DNA of 64,000 nt from Lutibacter citreus (GTDB lineage Bacteria > Bacteroidota > Bacteroidia > Flavobacteriales > Flavobacteriaceae). The stretch covers positions 434,001 through 498,000 of the forward strand of contig NZ_QEIH01000001.1 of NCBI RefSeq assembly GCF_003260195.1, read 5' to 3'. The position numbers and the translations under genes are program-made. The notes below the pieces were generated by a model that did no database searches, was not told the DNA's origin, and worked only from the letters and a program-made list of their open reading frames with translations. Shown piece after piece: positions 51,492 to 60,539 of this stretch; position 1 is the first letter of the stretch, and every line of letters begins with the position of its first letter.

Positions 51492-52883
51492 ATGAAAAAC
51501 ATAAAATTTAAAACTATTTCAAAACAGCAATTAGCAGATACGGTTACACCAGTTGGTTTGTATTCTAAAATTAGAGATAAATACGCTAATAGTTTGTTGT
51601 TAGAAAGTTCAGATTATCATAGTAAAGAAGAGAGTTATACTTTTTTATGCGCTGATCCTATAGTTACTTTAAAGGCAGATAAAAACGAGTTTACATATAG
51701 TTACAAAGGAAAACAATTAGATTCAAAAGAAATTAATAGAGACTTTTATCCAATTTTTGAAGATTATAAAAGTAAAGTAGTTGTTGATTGTGATGAAGCA
51801 ATTAAATCTTTTAATGGTTTTTATGGCTACATTTCTTACAATTCTATTCAGTATTTTGAAACTATAAAATTAAAAGCTAAAAAAGCACCATCTGAAATTC
51901 CAGATTTACAATTTAGTTTTTTCCGTTTTATTATAGCTATTAATCATTTTAATGATGAATTAACTTTAATTGAAAATATTGAAGAAGGGGAGGAATCTAG
52001 AATTCACGAAATGGAAACTTTGATAAATTCTCGTACTTACGGATTGTATAAATTTGAAATTGAAGGAGAAGAATCTTCAAATATAACAGATGAATACTTT
52101 AAAAATAATGTAACCAAAGCAAAACAACACTGTAAAAGAGGTGATGTTTTTCAATTGGTTTTATCTCGTCAGTTTCAACAATCTTTTTCAGGTGATGAAT
52201 TCAATGTTTATAGAGCATTAAGGTCAATAAACCCTTCGCCATATTTATTTTATTTCGATTATGGAAGTTTTAAATTAATGGGTTCTTCACCAGAAGCACA
52301 AATTAAGATAGATACGGAAAAAGCAATTATTAATCCAATTGCAGGTACATTTAGAAGAACTGGTGATATGGCTAAAGATATTTTGTTAGGTGAAAAGCTT
52401 TCAAAGGATCAAAAAGAAACAGCCGAGCATGTAATGTTGGTAGATTTAGCGCGTAACGATTTAAGTAAACACGCAAGTAATGTAAATGTTGAAGTATTTA
52501 AAGAAGTTCAATATTTTAGTCATGTAATTCATTTGGTTTCAACAGTGCAAGGAAAACCAAAAGGAAAGGCTATTGAAATTGTTGGAGATACGTTTCCTGC
52601 AGGTACTTTAAGTGGTGCACCAAAATTTAAGGCGATGGAATTAATTGATACTTATGAAAACCAAACACGTGGTTTTTATGGGGGAGCAGTTGGTTTTATA
52701 GGCTTAGATAATAGTGTAAACTTGGCAATTGCTATTCGTTCATTTGTAAGTAAAAGCAATACATTATATTATCAAGCAGGGGCAGGGATTGTAATGAAAT
52801 CTTCAGAAGAAGGAGAATTACAAGAAGTAAATAACAAATTAGCTGCTTTGAAAAAAGCATTAATTCTAGCAGAAAATATTTAA
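51492..52883 (+). CDS. trpE: Anthranilate synthase component I
   Basis: It converts chorismate to anthranilate with ammonia from TrpG. The 463-residue protein has the N-terminal Trp-binding motif LLESSD (feedback inhibition) and the C-terminal chorismate-binding domain with RGDVFQLVLSRQF, GSSPE, PIAGTFRR and DLARNDL. Length and order fit TrpE. It starts right after the attenuator, so its expression is set by transcription read-through. Confidence 0.96.
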   Translation: MKNIKFKTISKQQLADTVTPVGLYSKIRDKYANSLLLESSDYHSKEESYTFLCADPIVTLKADKNEFTYSYKGKQLDSKEINRDFYPIFEDYKSKVVVDCDEAIKSFNGFYGYISYNSIQYFETIKLKAKKAPSEIPDLQFSFFRFIIAINHFNDELTLIENIEEGEESRIHEMETLINSRTYGLYKFEIEGEESSNITDEYFKNNVTKAKQHCKRGDVFQLVLSRQFQQSFSGDEFNVYRALRSINPSPYLFYFDYGSFKLMGSSPEAQIKIDTEKAIINPIAGTFRRTGDMAKDILLGEKLSKDQKETAEHVMLVDLARNDLSKHASNVNVEVFKEVQYFSHVIHLVSTVQGKPKGKAIEIVGDTFPAGTLSGAPKFKAMELIDTYENQTRGFYGGAVGFIGLDNSVNLAIAIRSFVSKSNTLYYQAGAGIVMKSSEEGELQEVNNKLAALKKALILAENI

Positions 52884-52890
52884 ATAAAAC

Positions 52891-52960
52891 ACGTCATTCT
52901 GAACTTGTTTCAGAATCTCTTTGAAAAATGATGAGACCCTGAACTAAATTCAGGGGGATG
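52891..52960. repeat. Palindromic intergenic repeat R1 (trpE-trpG gap)
   Basis: The left arm CGTCATTCTGAACTTGTTTC and right arm CCCTGAACTAAATTCAGGGG belong to the same family as R2 and R3, each arm holding a CTGAA..TTCAG mini-hairpin. Its end supplies the 5'-most in-frame ATG of trpG at 52958, which is therefore unlikely to be the real start. Confidence 0.8.
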
Positions 52961-52978
52961 AAAATAGAAATTGATACA

Positions 52979-53554
52979 ATGAAAATTTTAATAATAGATA
53001 ATTACGATTCATTCACCTATAATTTGGTTCATATGATTGAGGATATTACAGGTGAATATCCAACAGTATTTAGAAATGATGAAATAGCTATTCATGCTAT
53101 AAATGAGTTTGATTTAATATTTTTATCGCCAGGTCCTGGAATTCCAGATGAAGCAGGAATTTTAAAAGATACTATTAAAATGTATGCAGGGAAAAAACCA
53201 ATTTTTGGGGTTTGCTTAGGTTTGCAAGCAATTACTGAAGTTTTTGGTGGAAGTTTAGAAAATATGGATGAAGTTTTTCACGGAGTTGCAACAACAATGA
53301 ATATTACAAAAAAGGATGCAGTAATCTATAAAGATTTTTCATCAAATTTTGAAGCTGCTCGTTATCACTCTTGGATTGCTTCAAAAAAAGATTTTCCTTC
53401 TGAATTAGAAATAACAGCAGAAGATGAATTTGGAGACATTATGAGTATTCAACATAAAGAATATAATATTAGTGCGGTGCAATTTCATCCAGAATCTATT
53501 TTAACTCCAACGGGTGAAAAAATGGTTCGTAATTTTATAGATGCAAATAAATAA
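52979..53554 (+). CDS. trpG: Anthranilate synthase component II (glutamine amidotransferase)
   Basis: It supplies ammonia to TrpE from glutamine. The 191-residue class I amidotransferase starts with the family N-terminus MKILIIDNYDSFTYNLVH at 52979. The catalytic cysteine is C79 in FGVCLGLQ, the oxyanion region is PGPG (51-54), and the His-Glu pair is in QFHPES near the C-terminus. An in-frame ATG at 52958 lies inside repeat R1 and is rejected. Confidence 0.95.
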   Translation: MKILIIDNYDSFTYNLVHMIEDITGEYPTVFRNDEIAIHAINEFDLIFLSPGPGIPDEAGILKDTIKMYAGKKPIFGVCLGLQAITEVFGGSLENMDEVFHGVATTMNITKKDAVIYKDFSSNFEAARYHSWIASKKDFPSELEITAEDEFGDIMSIQHKEYNISAVQFHPESILTPTGEKMVRNFIDANK

Positions 53555-53556
53555 AA

Positions 53557-53593
53557 GTTGACCTTTTGAAGGAGGTACAATTGTGGCAATCTC
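53557..53593. repeat. Degenerate repeat relic in the trpG-trpD gap
   Basis: Reverse complement contains GAGATTGCCACAATTGTACC, which resembles another dispersed repeat known to me from flavobacterial genomes (a GAGATTGCCAC...CTCGCAATGACG type). It is a single eroded copy and its family membership is uncertain. Confidence 0.4.
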
Positions 53594-53612
53594 TTTCATT
53601 AAAATAAATTAA

Positions 53613-54602
53613 ATGAAAAATATACTAAATAAATTATTTGAGCAGCAACGCTTAACAAAGAAAGAAGCGAAAGCAATTTTAATTGAAATTGCTGCTGAAA
53701 AGTTTAACAATACTCAAATAGCATCGTTTTTAACAGTGTTTTTAATGCGTCCAATTTCTGTTAATGAATTAGCAGGTTTTAGAGAAGCTTTATTAGAGTT
53801 GGCGGTAAAAATAGATTTATCAGATTTTAATGCTATTGATTTATGTGGAACAGGAGGTGACGGAAAAGATACTTTTAATATTTCAACATTAACATCTTTT
53901 ATTGTTGCTGGTACTGGAAATAAAGTTGCTAAACACGGTAATTATAGTTCATCTTCAATTAGTGGCTCGTCAAATATGTTAGAATATTTGGGGTATAAAT
54001 TCACAAATGATGAAGCTACTTTAAAAAACCAAATAGATAAAGCAAATATATGTTTTTTACATGCTCCATTATTCCATCCGGCAATGAAAGCAGTTGGTCC
54101 AGCTCGTAAAGAATTGGGAATGAAAACATTTTTTAATATGTTGGGGCCTTTGGTAAATCCAAGTAATCCTCAAAATCAGATGGTTGGAGTTTTTAATTTA
54201 GAAGTAGCAAGACTTTATAATTATTTATTGCAAGAAACTACTCAAAATTATGCAATAGTTCATAGTTTAGATGGTTACGATGAAATTTCGTTAACTAGTG
54301 GTTTTAAGTTGTTTACAAAAGATAATGAACAGGTAATTACTCCAGAAAATTTAGGGCTAAGAAGGTTAGAGCAATCGGAAATATTTGGAGGTCATTCTGT
54401 TGAAGGGGCTGCTAAAATATTTGTTTCAATTTTAGATGGAAAAGGAACAAGTGCACAAAATAATGCGGTATTGGCAAATGCGGCATTTGCATTGAAAACA
54501 TTTGATGCAAATAAATCTTTTGAAACGGCCTTTGAAGAAGCAAAAGATTCATTGTTTGGATTAAAAGCAAAAGAAAGTTTATCAAAATTAATTGATAATT
54601 AG
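53613..54602 (+). CDS. trpD: Anthranilate phosphoribosyltransferase
   Basis: It joins anthranilate with PRPP in the second step of tryptophan synthesis. The 329-residue protein has the PRPP loop CGTGGDGKDTFNIST (78-92) and KHGNYSSSS, with the anthranilate-binding segment RKELGMKTFFNMLGPLVNP. It is followed by a gap carrying a degraded repeat. Confidence 0.96.
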   Translation: MKNILNKLFEQQRLTKKEAKAILIEIAAEKFNNTQIASFLTVFLMRPISVNELAGFREALLELAVKIDLSDFNAIDLCGTGGDGKDTFNISTLTSFIVAGTGNKVAKHGNYSSSSISGSSNMLEYLGYKFTNDEATLKNQIDKANICFLHAPLFHPAMKAVGPARKELGMKTFFNMLGPLVNPSNPQNQMVGVFNLEVARLYNYLLQETTQNYAIVHSLDGYDEISLTSGFKLFTKDNEQVITPENLGLRRLEQSEIFGGHSVEGAAKIFVSILDGKGTSAQNNAVLANAAFALKTFDANKSFETAFEEAKDSLFGLKAKESLSKLIDN

Positions 54603-54609
54603 GGATAAA

Positions 54610-54640
54610 TCGCCGTGCTGGAATTGTTTCAGTTTCGCAT
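54610..54640. repeat. Truncated repeat relic in the trpD-trpC gap
   Basis: CGCCGTGCTGGAATTGTTTC resembles the left arm of R3 (CGTCGTGCTGAACTTGTTTC) with three differences. The right arm is absent. Confidence 0.6.
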
Positions 54641-54681
54641 TAAATAAAGAGTAATTCATAATTGAAAATTCGTAATTAAAT

Positions 54682-55467
54682 ATGAATATTTTAGAAGAAA
54701 TAATAGCATATAAAAAGCAAGAAGTTGCACAGTTAAAAAAAGAAGTTCAAATTGAAAAATTAGTGAAAAGTCCTAATTTTCAGAGAGTACCTTTATCCTT
54801 AAAAAAGAATTTGTTAAGTATTGGCTCGACAGGGATTATTGCTGAATTTAAACGTCAATCTCCTTCCAAAGGAATTATAAATGATAAAGCTACAATTGAA
54901 GAAGTAACTAATGGATACTTAGATGCAAAAGTTGCGGCGCAATCTATTTTAACTGATACTCATTTTTTTGGGGGTAACATTATGGATGTTATGAAAGCGC
55001 GTGCAGTGCAAGATACAACTCCAATTTTAAGAAAAGATTTTATTGTTGATGGATTTCAAATTGTTGAAGCAAAGGCAATTGGGGCAGATGTAATTTTGTT
55101 AATTGCAGCTTGTTTAACCAAAGAAGAATTGAAGAACTACGGAAAGTTAGCTGAAGATTTAGGGTTAGATGTCTTGTATGAAGTTCACAATCAAGAAGAA
55201 TTGGATAAAATAGAATTAGAGAATAAAATAATAGGAATTAATAACAGAAATTTAAAAACATTTAAGGTTGATTTAGAGCATTCTATAGAATTGGCAAGTC
55301 AAATACCCGATAGTTGTATTAAAGTTTCTGAAAGTGGATTAAGCGATCCAAGAGTTATTACAGGGTTGAAAGAATATGGTTTTCAAGGATTTTTAATTGG
55401 TGAAAATTTTATGAAAACTGAAAATCCAGGTCAAGCTTGTAAAGAATTTATTGATCAAATAGGATAA
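54682..55467 (+). CDS. trpC: Indole-3-glycerol phosphate synthase
   Basis: It closes the indole ring in the fourth step of the pathway. The 261-residue TIM barrel has EFKRQSPSKG with the active-site lysine, LRKDFIVDGFQI, GINNRNLKTF and SESGL. Here it is a separate gene, not fused to trpF as in E. coli. trpF begins four bases after its stop. Confidence 0.95.
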   Translation: MNILEEIIAYKKQEVAQLKKEVQIEKLVKSPNFQRVPLSLKKNLLSIGSTGIIAEFKRQSPSKGIINDKATIEEVTNGYLDAKVAAQSILTDTHFFGGNIMDVMKARAVQDTTPILRKDFIVDGFQIVEAKAIGADVILLIAACLTKEELKNYGKLAEDLGLDVLYEVHNQEELDKIELENKIIGINNRNLKTFKVDLEHSIELASQIPDSCIKVSESGLSDPRVITGLKEYGFQGFLIGENFMKTENPGQACKEFIDQIG

Positions 55468-55471
55468 GAAA

Positions 55472-56086
55472 ATGAAAATTAAAGTTTGTGGAATGCGAGA
55501 TGCCGAAAATATTTCGGAACTAATAAAATTAAAACCAGATTATTTAGGCTTTATATTTTATGGTAAATCGAAACGTTTTGTAACTAATTTTCCGGAGATA
55601 GAAATTCCTTCAGAAATAAAAAAAGTTGGGGTTTTTGTAAATGAATCTATTGATAATGTTATTGAAATAGTTGATGAAAATAAATTAGATGCTATTCAAT
55701 TACACGGAAATGAAACTCCTGAATATATTGAAGAATTAAAAGTTTTATTAATTAGAAAAGTTGAAATATTCAAAGCGTTTTCAATAGATGATAATTTTGA
55801 TTTTTCAAGAACAGATGCCTATCAGAAAGTTTGCGACTTCTTACTTTTTGATACAAAAGGAAAAGATTATGGTGGTAACGGAGTTAAGTTTAATTGGCAG
55901 GTTTTAGACAATTACAAAGGGGAAACCCCATTTTTATTAAGTGGTGGAATTTCAAAAAAAGATGCAGAAGGAATTAAGGAGATTTCATATAAAGCTTTTG
56001 CAGGAGTGGATATAAATAGTGGTTTTGAAATTAAACCTGCTTTGAAAAATATAAATGATATTAAAGAATTTAAACAAAATTTATAA
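55472..56086 (+). CDS. trpF: Phosphoribosylanthranilate isomerase
   Basis: The third-step isomerase is a 204-residue TIM barrel. The catalytic cysteine is in KVCGMRD (about residue 5), and the catalytic aspartate in [22 protein letters not shown] is the phosphate-binding strand. Its stop overlaps the trpB start by one base (TAATG). Confidence 0.95.
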   Translation: MKIKVCGMRDAENISELIKLKPDYLGFIFYGKSKRFVTNFPEIEIPSEIKKVGVFVNESIDNVIEIVDENKLDAIQLHGNETPEYIEELKVLLIRKVEIFKAFSIDDNFDFSRTDAYQKVCDFLLFDTKGKDYGGNGVKFNWQVLDNYKGETPFLLSGGISKKDAEGIKEISYKAFAGVDINSGFEIKPALKNINDIKEFKQNL

Positions 56087-57267
56087 TGAGTTATTTTGTA
56101 GATGAAAATGGATATTACGGTCAGTTTGGTGGAGCTTACATTCCTGAAATGTTATATCCAAATGTAGAAGAATTACGTAAGAATTATTTAAAAATAATGC
56201 AGTCAGCTTCTTTTAAAAAAGAATTTGATGAATTGTTAAAAGAGTATGTTGGAAGACCAACTCCTTTATATTTTGCAAAGCGTTTATCTGAAAAGTATAA
56301 CACTAAAATATACTTAAAACGAGAAGATTTATGTCATACAGGAGCTCACAAGGTTAACAATACTATTGGGCAAATTTTAATGGCTAAAAGGCTAGGTAAA
56401 AATAGAATTATTGCCGAAACTGGAGCAGGACAACATGGAGTTGCAACGGCTACAGTTTGTGCTTTAATGGGCTTAGAATGTATTGTGTATATGGGGGAAA
56501 TTGATATTGCACGTCAGGCTCCAAATGTTGCTCGTATGAAAATGTTAGGCGCAACTGTTGTTCCTGCATTATCAGGTAGTAGAACATTAAAAGATGCAAC
56601 AAACGAAGCAATTAGAGATTGGATTAATAATCCAGTTGATACACATTATATTATTGGTTCTGTGGTTGGGCCACATCCTTATCCAGATATGGTTGCTAGG
56701 TTTCAATCTGTTATTTCAGAAGAAATTAAATGGCAATTAAAAGCAAAAGAAGGAAAAGAAAATCCGGATTATGTAATTGCTTGTGTTGGAGGAGGAAGTA
56801 ATGCTGCTGGTGCTTTTTATCATTATTTAGATGAAGAAGAAGTTAATTTAATTGCTGTTGAAGCAGCTGGTTTAGGTGTAGATTCCGGAGAAAGTGCAGC
56901 AACCAGTGTACTTGGGAATGAAGGTGTTATTCACGGAAGTAAAACCTTATTAATGCAAACTAAAGATGGACAAATAATTGAACCTTATTCAATTTCTGCA
57001 GGGTTAGATTATCCTGGTGTTGGACCTTTACATGCACATTTGTGCGAAAGTAAACGTGCTGAATTTCTTTCAATTACGGATGATGAAGCTATGCAAGCTG
57101 GATTAGAATTGTGTAAACTAGAAGGAATTATTCCAGCTATTGAAAGTTCACATGCATTGGCTGTTTTTAAAACCAAGAAATTTAAAGAAGACGATGTTGT
57201 TGTTTTAAATTTATCAGGTAGAGGAGATAAAGATTTAGATACATATATTAAATATTTTAAGTTTTAA
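56086..57267 (+). CDS. trpB: Tryptophan synthase beta chain (operon copy)
   Basis: The PLP enzyme joins indole and serine in complex with TrpA. The 393-residue protein has K89 in HTGAHK, E111 in [17 protein letters not shown] and NLSGRGDKD, all canonical. It is much more like typical TrpB than the orphan copy at 27201. The repeat-flanked GIY-YIG gene separates it from trpA. Confidence 0.96.
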   Translation: MSYFVDENGYYGQFGGAYIPEMLYPNVEELRKNYLKIMQSASFKKEFDELLKEYVGRPTPLYFAKRLSEKYNTKIYLKREDLCHTGAHKVNNTIGQILMAKRLGKNRIIAETGAGQHGVATATVCALMGLECIVYMGEIDIARQAPNVARMKMLGATVVPALSGSRTLKDATNEAIRDWINNPVDTHYIIGSVVGPHPYPDMVARFQSVISEEIKWQLKAKEGKENPDYVIACVGGGSNAAGAFYHYLDEEEVNLIAVEAAGLGVDSGESAATSVLGNEGVIHGSKTLLMQTKDGQIIEPYSISAGLDYPGVGPLHAHLCESKRAEFLSITDDEAMQAGLELCKLEGIIPAIESSHALAVFKTKKFKEDDVVVLNLSGRGDKDLDTYIKYFKF

Positions 57268-57280
57268 AATAGTAAAGGTT

Positions 57281-57361
57281 ACGTCATGCTGAACTTGTTT
57301 CAGCATCACATTTTATAGGTTTCTATTCATTATGAGAACCTGAATCAAGTTCAGGTTGACG
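57281..57361. repeat. Palindromic intergenic repeat R2 (before the GIY-YIG gene)
   Basis: The left arm CGTCATGCTGAACTTGTTTC pairs imperfectly with the right arm ATGAGAACCTGAATCAAGTT-CAGGTTGACG. It ends 20 bases before the GIY-YIG ATG. Confidence 0.8.
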
Positions 57362-57381
57362 ATAATTTGTTCTCAATCAAT

Positions 57382-57663
57382 ATGAAATTAAGTTACATAT
57401 ACATTTTAACTAATAAGTATCGAACCACGTTTTATATAGGAGTTACAGATAATTTAAATAGAAGAATAGGTGAGCATTCAGAAAAAAGAGGATCAACTTT
57501 TACATTAAAATATAATGTTACTGAATTAGTTTATTTTGAAGAGTATACAGATATTAATCAAGCAATTTTGAGAGAAAAACAATTAAAAAATTGGCGTAAA
57601 AATTGGAAAATTAACTTGATAAAGGAAAAGAATCCTAAATTAGAAACGTTGAAATTATTATAA
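57382..57663 (+). CDS. Small GIY-YIG nuclease-domain protein
   Basis: The 93-residue protein is a stand-alone GIY-YIG domain: YIYILTN (GIY-like), FYIGVTDNLNRRIGEH with YIG and the conserved arginine, and the C-terminal REKQLKNWRKNWKINLI helix. ATG 57382 is chosen over an earlier TTG at 57367 by family start. It lies between trpB and trpA in the same direction, and repeats R2 and R3 are 20 and 21 bases from its ends. It has no part in tryptophan synthesis. Confidence 0.9.
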   Translation: MKLSYIYILTNKYRTTFYIGVTDNLNRRIGEHSEKRGSTFTLKYNVTELVYFEEYTDINQAILREKQLKNWRKNWKINLIKEKNPKLETLKLL

Positions 57664-57684
57664 CAAAGAAATATTTAAACAATT

Positions 57685-57771
57685 CGTCGTGCTGAACTTG
57701 TTTCAGCATCTCATCAAATGGGTTTTGAATCATCAATCTTGATGAGACCCTGAAATAAGTTCAGAGTGACG
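57685..57771. repeat. Palindromic intergenic repeat R3 (after the GIY-YIG gene)
   Basis: The left arm CGTCGTGCTGAACTTGTTTC and right arm GATGAGACCCTGAAATAAGT-TCAGAGTGACG belong to the R1/R2 family. It begins 21 bases after the GIY-YIG stop and ends 22 bases before trpA. Confidence 0.8.
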
Positions 57772-57793
57772 GAGAACATAATAAGACATAAAA

Positions 57794-58555
57794 ATGAACA
57801 GAATAAATAAAAAATTACAAGAAGATAAAAAGTTGCTTTCCATATATTTCACGGCTGGTTATCCGAAATTAAATGATACAGTTGAGGTAATTGAAAACTT
57901 AGAGAAAAGTGGTGTTGATTTTATTGAAATTGGATTACCTTTTAGTGATCCTTTAGCTGATGGACCAACTATTCAAGCTAGTTCTACTGCTGCTTTAGAA
58001 AACGGAATGACTTCAGAAGTGTTATTTAATCAATTAAAAGATATTAGAAAAACAGTTTCAATTCCTTTAATTATTATGGGGTATTTTAACCCAATGATGC
58101 AATATGGAGTGGAAGCTTTCTGTAAAAAATGTGCTGAAATTGGTATTGATGGTTTAATTATTCCAGATTTACCTGTGCAGGACTATAATGAAAATTACAA
58201 AGCTATTTTTGAAAAATACAGCATAATAAATGTGTTTTTAATTACGCCTCAAACTTCTAATGAACGTATTCGTTTTATTGATAGTATTTCAAACGGATTT
58301 ATTTATATGGTAAGTTCAGCAGGTGTTACTGGTGCTAAAAACAGTTTTGGTAATACACAAGAAACCTATTTTGAAAGAATTGCTAGTATGAAGTTAAAAG
58401 CTCCGCAAGTAATTGGTTTTGGTATTTCTAATGCTGAAACATTTAAAATGGCAACTTCAAAAGCAAAAGGCGCTATTATAGGTTCTGCTTTTGTAAACTA
58501 TATAACGGATAAAGGAATAGATAAAATTCCTGATTTTATAAAAAGTATAAGATAA
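57794..58555 (+). CDS. trpA: Tryptophan synthase alpha chain
   Basis: It cleaves indole-3-glycerol phosphate to indole, which is channelled to TrpB. The 253-residue TIM barrel has the catalytic glutamate and aspartate in FIEIGLPFSDPLADGPTIQ, the STA-like loop and the phosphate site GFGISNAET. It ends the operon, with a terminator overlapping the stop codon region. Confidence 0.95.
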   Translation: MNRINKKLQEDKKLLSIYFTAGYPKLNDTVEVIENLEKSGVDFIEIGLPFSDPLADGPTIQASSTAALENGMTSEVLFNQLKDIRKTVSIPLIIMGYFNPMMQYGVEAFCKKCAEIGIDGLIIPDLPVQDYNENYKAIFEKYSIINVFLITPQTSNERIRFIDSISNGFIYMVSSAGVTGAKNSFGNTQETYFERIASMKLKAPQVIGFGISNAETFKMATSKAKGAIIGSAFVNYITDKGIDKIPDFIKSIR

Positions 58556-58589
58556 AAAAAAGGGTAGAAAATTTTCTACCCTTTTTTTA
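58554..58589 (+). terminator. Terminator of the trp operon
   Basis: AAAAAAAAGGGTAGAAA pairs with TTTCTACCCTTTTTTT with a very small loop. It can also act for the convergent FKBP gene. Confidence 0.93.
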
Positions 58590-58593
58590 TGTT

Positions 58594-59427
58594 TTAATTT
58601 ATAGATAAGATCTCTATGTCAAATATAACAACAGTATTTGGTGGTATAAGATTTGAAATACCATTTTCTCCGTAAGCCAAATCTGGCGTTATTAAGATGG
58701 TTCCTTTTCCTCCTAATTTAAATTGAGACAATCCATTAGAAAAACCTTTAATTGTATTTTGTAGTTCAATTGTAGCTCCACCATCTGGACTGTTTTCAAA
58801 TTCTGTTCCATCTAAAAAATAACCTTTATAGTTTATGGTAACATTAGAATTTTCTAATACAGATTCTCCATCTCCTTCATTTTCTGTGATATAGTAAACG
58901 CCTGTGTTTGTCTTTTCGGCAACTAAATTATTATCATTTAAATATGCAATTATATTATCTTCATTTTGTGGGTTATTTACATTTATAACTTCTATATCAA
59001 AAACTAATACTGCCTCACCCGGAATAGTTGAAGTTCCTGAGTTTCCATAGCCTAAGCTTGGTGGAATAAATAATTTTCCTTTTCCACCTTTTTTAAATTT
59101 TGTAATTCCTTCAGAAAAACCTTTAATTAAGTTATTTATATAAAAAGAATATCCACTTGTTCCACTTGCGTCAAAAACAGTACCATCAAGAAAATATCCT
59201 GTATAACTGATTGTTGCTAAAGCTTCTATATCAACTAAATCTCCTTCGCCTTCTTCTTCAATAATATAATACAAACCAGAATCACTTCTTTCTGCATTTA
59301 TATTATTTGTGGCTAAATATTCAATAATATTATCTTCAGTCTGTCCTAGAGGAGCTAAAATATCATCATCTGAAGAGTTACACGAAACAACGAATGCTAA
59401 TAGTAGAATTGAGAAAAATGCTTTCAT
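58594..59427 (-). CDS. Two-domain FKBP-type peptidylprolyl isomerase lipoprotein
   Basis: The 277-residue lipoprotein (C16 in FVVSCNSS) has two tandem FKBP domains (about 65-150 and 190-277). Each is preceded by a similar helix-strand unit, IIEYLATNNINAERSDSGLYY and IIAYLNDNNLVAEKTNTGVYY, which shows duplication of the whole module. FKBP core motifs are GTVFDAS, GYGNSGT and VLVFDIEVI in copy one, and GTEFENS, AYGENG and VVIFDIEIL in copy two. It probably assists protein folding in the periplasm. Confidence 0.92.
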   Translation of the reverse strand: MKAFFSILLLAFVVSCNSSDDDILAPLGQTEDNIIEYLATNNINAERSDSGLYYIIEEEGEGDLVDIEALATISYTGYFLDGTVFDASGTSGYSFYINNLIKGFSEGITKFKKGGKGKLFIPPSLGYGNSGTSTIPGEAVLVFDIEVINVNNPQNEDNIIAYLNDNNLVAEKTNTGVYYITENEGDGESVLENSNVTINYKGYFLDGTEFENSPDGGATIELQNTIKGFSNGLSQFKLGGKGTILITPDLAYGENGISNLIPPNTVVIFDIEILSIN

Positions 59428-59576
59428 ATTTTAAATTATTAAGTTATTTGCAAATTTACATTAAAAAGTAATTATTTTTTGTTAAAATTTTTAAGTATTT
59501 GTTGAGTTATTGGAGGGAAAATAGGATTCCATTTATTAGATTCTTATTTTTAACAAATAACTAAATATAATTTATT

Positions 59577-59810
59577 ATGAATTTACCAAAAAGAGCAGGA
59601 GATAATCCTCTTGCTGTAGAATTAGAAGAGGGGAAAAAATATGCTTGGTGTACTTGTGGTTTATCAGAAAGTCAACCATTTTGTGATGGGAATCATAAAG
59701 GAAAGGGGATGAGTCCTCAGGTATTTACGGCAGAAAAGACAGAAACAAAATATTTATGTGTTTGCAAAGAAACTAAAAATAGTCCGTTTTGTGATGGATC
59801 GCATAAATAA
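59577..59810 (+). CDS. Double CDGSH iron-sulfur protein
   Basis: This 77-residue protein binds two [2Fe-2S] clusters with three Cys and one His each. Site one is C25, C27, C36, H40 (CTCGLSESQPFCDGNH), and site two is C61, C63, C72, H76 (CVCKETKNSPFCDGSH). It belongs to the prokaryotic two-CDGSH type with no membrane anchor. Electron or cluster transfer is the family-level guess. It converges on the glycosylase-like gene with no gap. Confidence 0.95.
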   Translation: MNLPKRAGDNPLAVELEEGKKYAWCTCGLSESQPFCDGNHKGKGMSPQVFTAEKTETKYLCVCKETKNSPFCDGSHK

Positions 59811-60464
59811 TTAAAAAAACCTTTTATATTGTAAAACTCGAAAATCGAAAGTGTTAAATTCAGGGTTTTTATGTTTTAACAATTTATATTCAGGATTGCT
59901 TCCAACTGCTCTATTTGCAGCGCCAGATGGTGCAGTTAATGATACTACTTTAATGGTTCTGTGTTTGATTTTAAATGAATGAATTTTTGGAGTTTGTAAT
60001 TCAATTGCTAAAATTTCAATGTTTTTAGATTTTAAAAGTCTTCTTAAATGATATTCCGGACCATTTTTACTATTGCCTCCAGTTAATAATAATGTATCTA
60101 TTTTAGGGAAAAGGTTTAAGTAGTTAATTAAATCTCTTAACTTAATATTTTTCATTCCTAAATCTGAAGCGTCAATTTTTTCTCTTTTACAGGAGTCAAC
60201 AATATCACAAATTCCAATATTATTATTTATTAAAAAGTCTTTACGTTGTTTAATTGCCAAATCAGTGGTTTCAAACTGAAGATTCAGAGAAAATATTTCA
60301 TCTAAAATTTTCCAAAGTTGACCATCAATACTACCATAACAAAAGTCCACATCACCCTTTTTTAAAAGACCTTTATAAAATCTAGGAGGAGGTAATGTGC
60401 CTACAATTAATTTTGTAGCATTTTGTGGTATAAAAGGATTGTATGGGTGTTTGTGTAAAAACAT
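59811..60464 (-). CDS. Uracil-DNA glycosylase family protein
   Basis: The 217-residue protein has the UDG-fold pattern: VGTLPPPRFYKG near residue 22, a FCYGSIDGQLWKIL segment, IGICDIVDSC, a LLLTGG strand and SLTAPSGAANRA near the C-terminus. The PSGA motif corresponds to the family's catalytic-site loop in MUG-like members. The exact base specificity is not known. Its stop directly abuts that of the CDGSH gene. Confidence 0.82.
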   Translation of the reverse strand: MFLHKHPYNPFIPQNATKLIVGTLPPPRFYKGLLKKGDVDFCYGSIDGQLWKILDEIFSLNLQFETTDLAIKQRKDFLINNNIGICDIVDSCKREKIDASDLGMKNIKLRDLINYLNLFPKIDTLLLTGGNSKNGPEYHLRRLLKSKNIEILAIELQTPKIHSFKIKHRTIKVVSLTAPSGAANRAVGSNPEYKLLKHKNPEFNTFDFRVLQYKRFF

Positions 60465-60520
60465 AGAAATTGGTTAACAATAATATAATTTATAAAACTA
60501 CTGAATTAATAAATACTATG

Positions 60521-60528
60521 TAAATTTG
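60521..60528 (+). promoter_or_regulatory. Candidate promoter -7 element of the FUSC gene
   Basis: TAAATTTG matches TAnnTTTG. It is only 11 bases before the first ATG (60540), which would make the mRNA almost leaderless; the in-frame ATG at 60546 is an alternative. Confidence 0.45.
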
Positions 60529-60539
60529 TCAATTATTTA

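Noticed and set aside
52958..52978. Seven-codon N-terminal extension of trpG
   Set aside because: The first ATG belongs to repeat R1, and the family N-terminus begins at 52979.
52891..57771. CRISPR array in the trp operon
   Set aside because: The repeats are few, of unequal length, widely spaced and internally palindromic. No cas genes are present.
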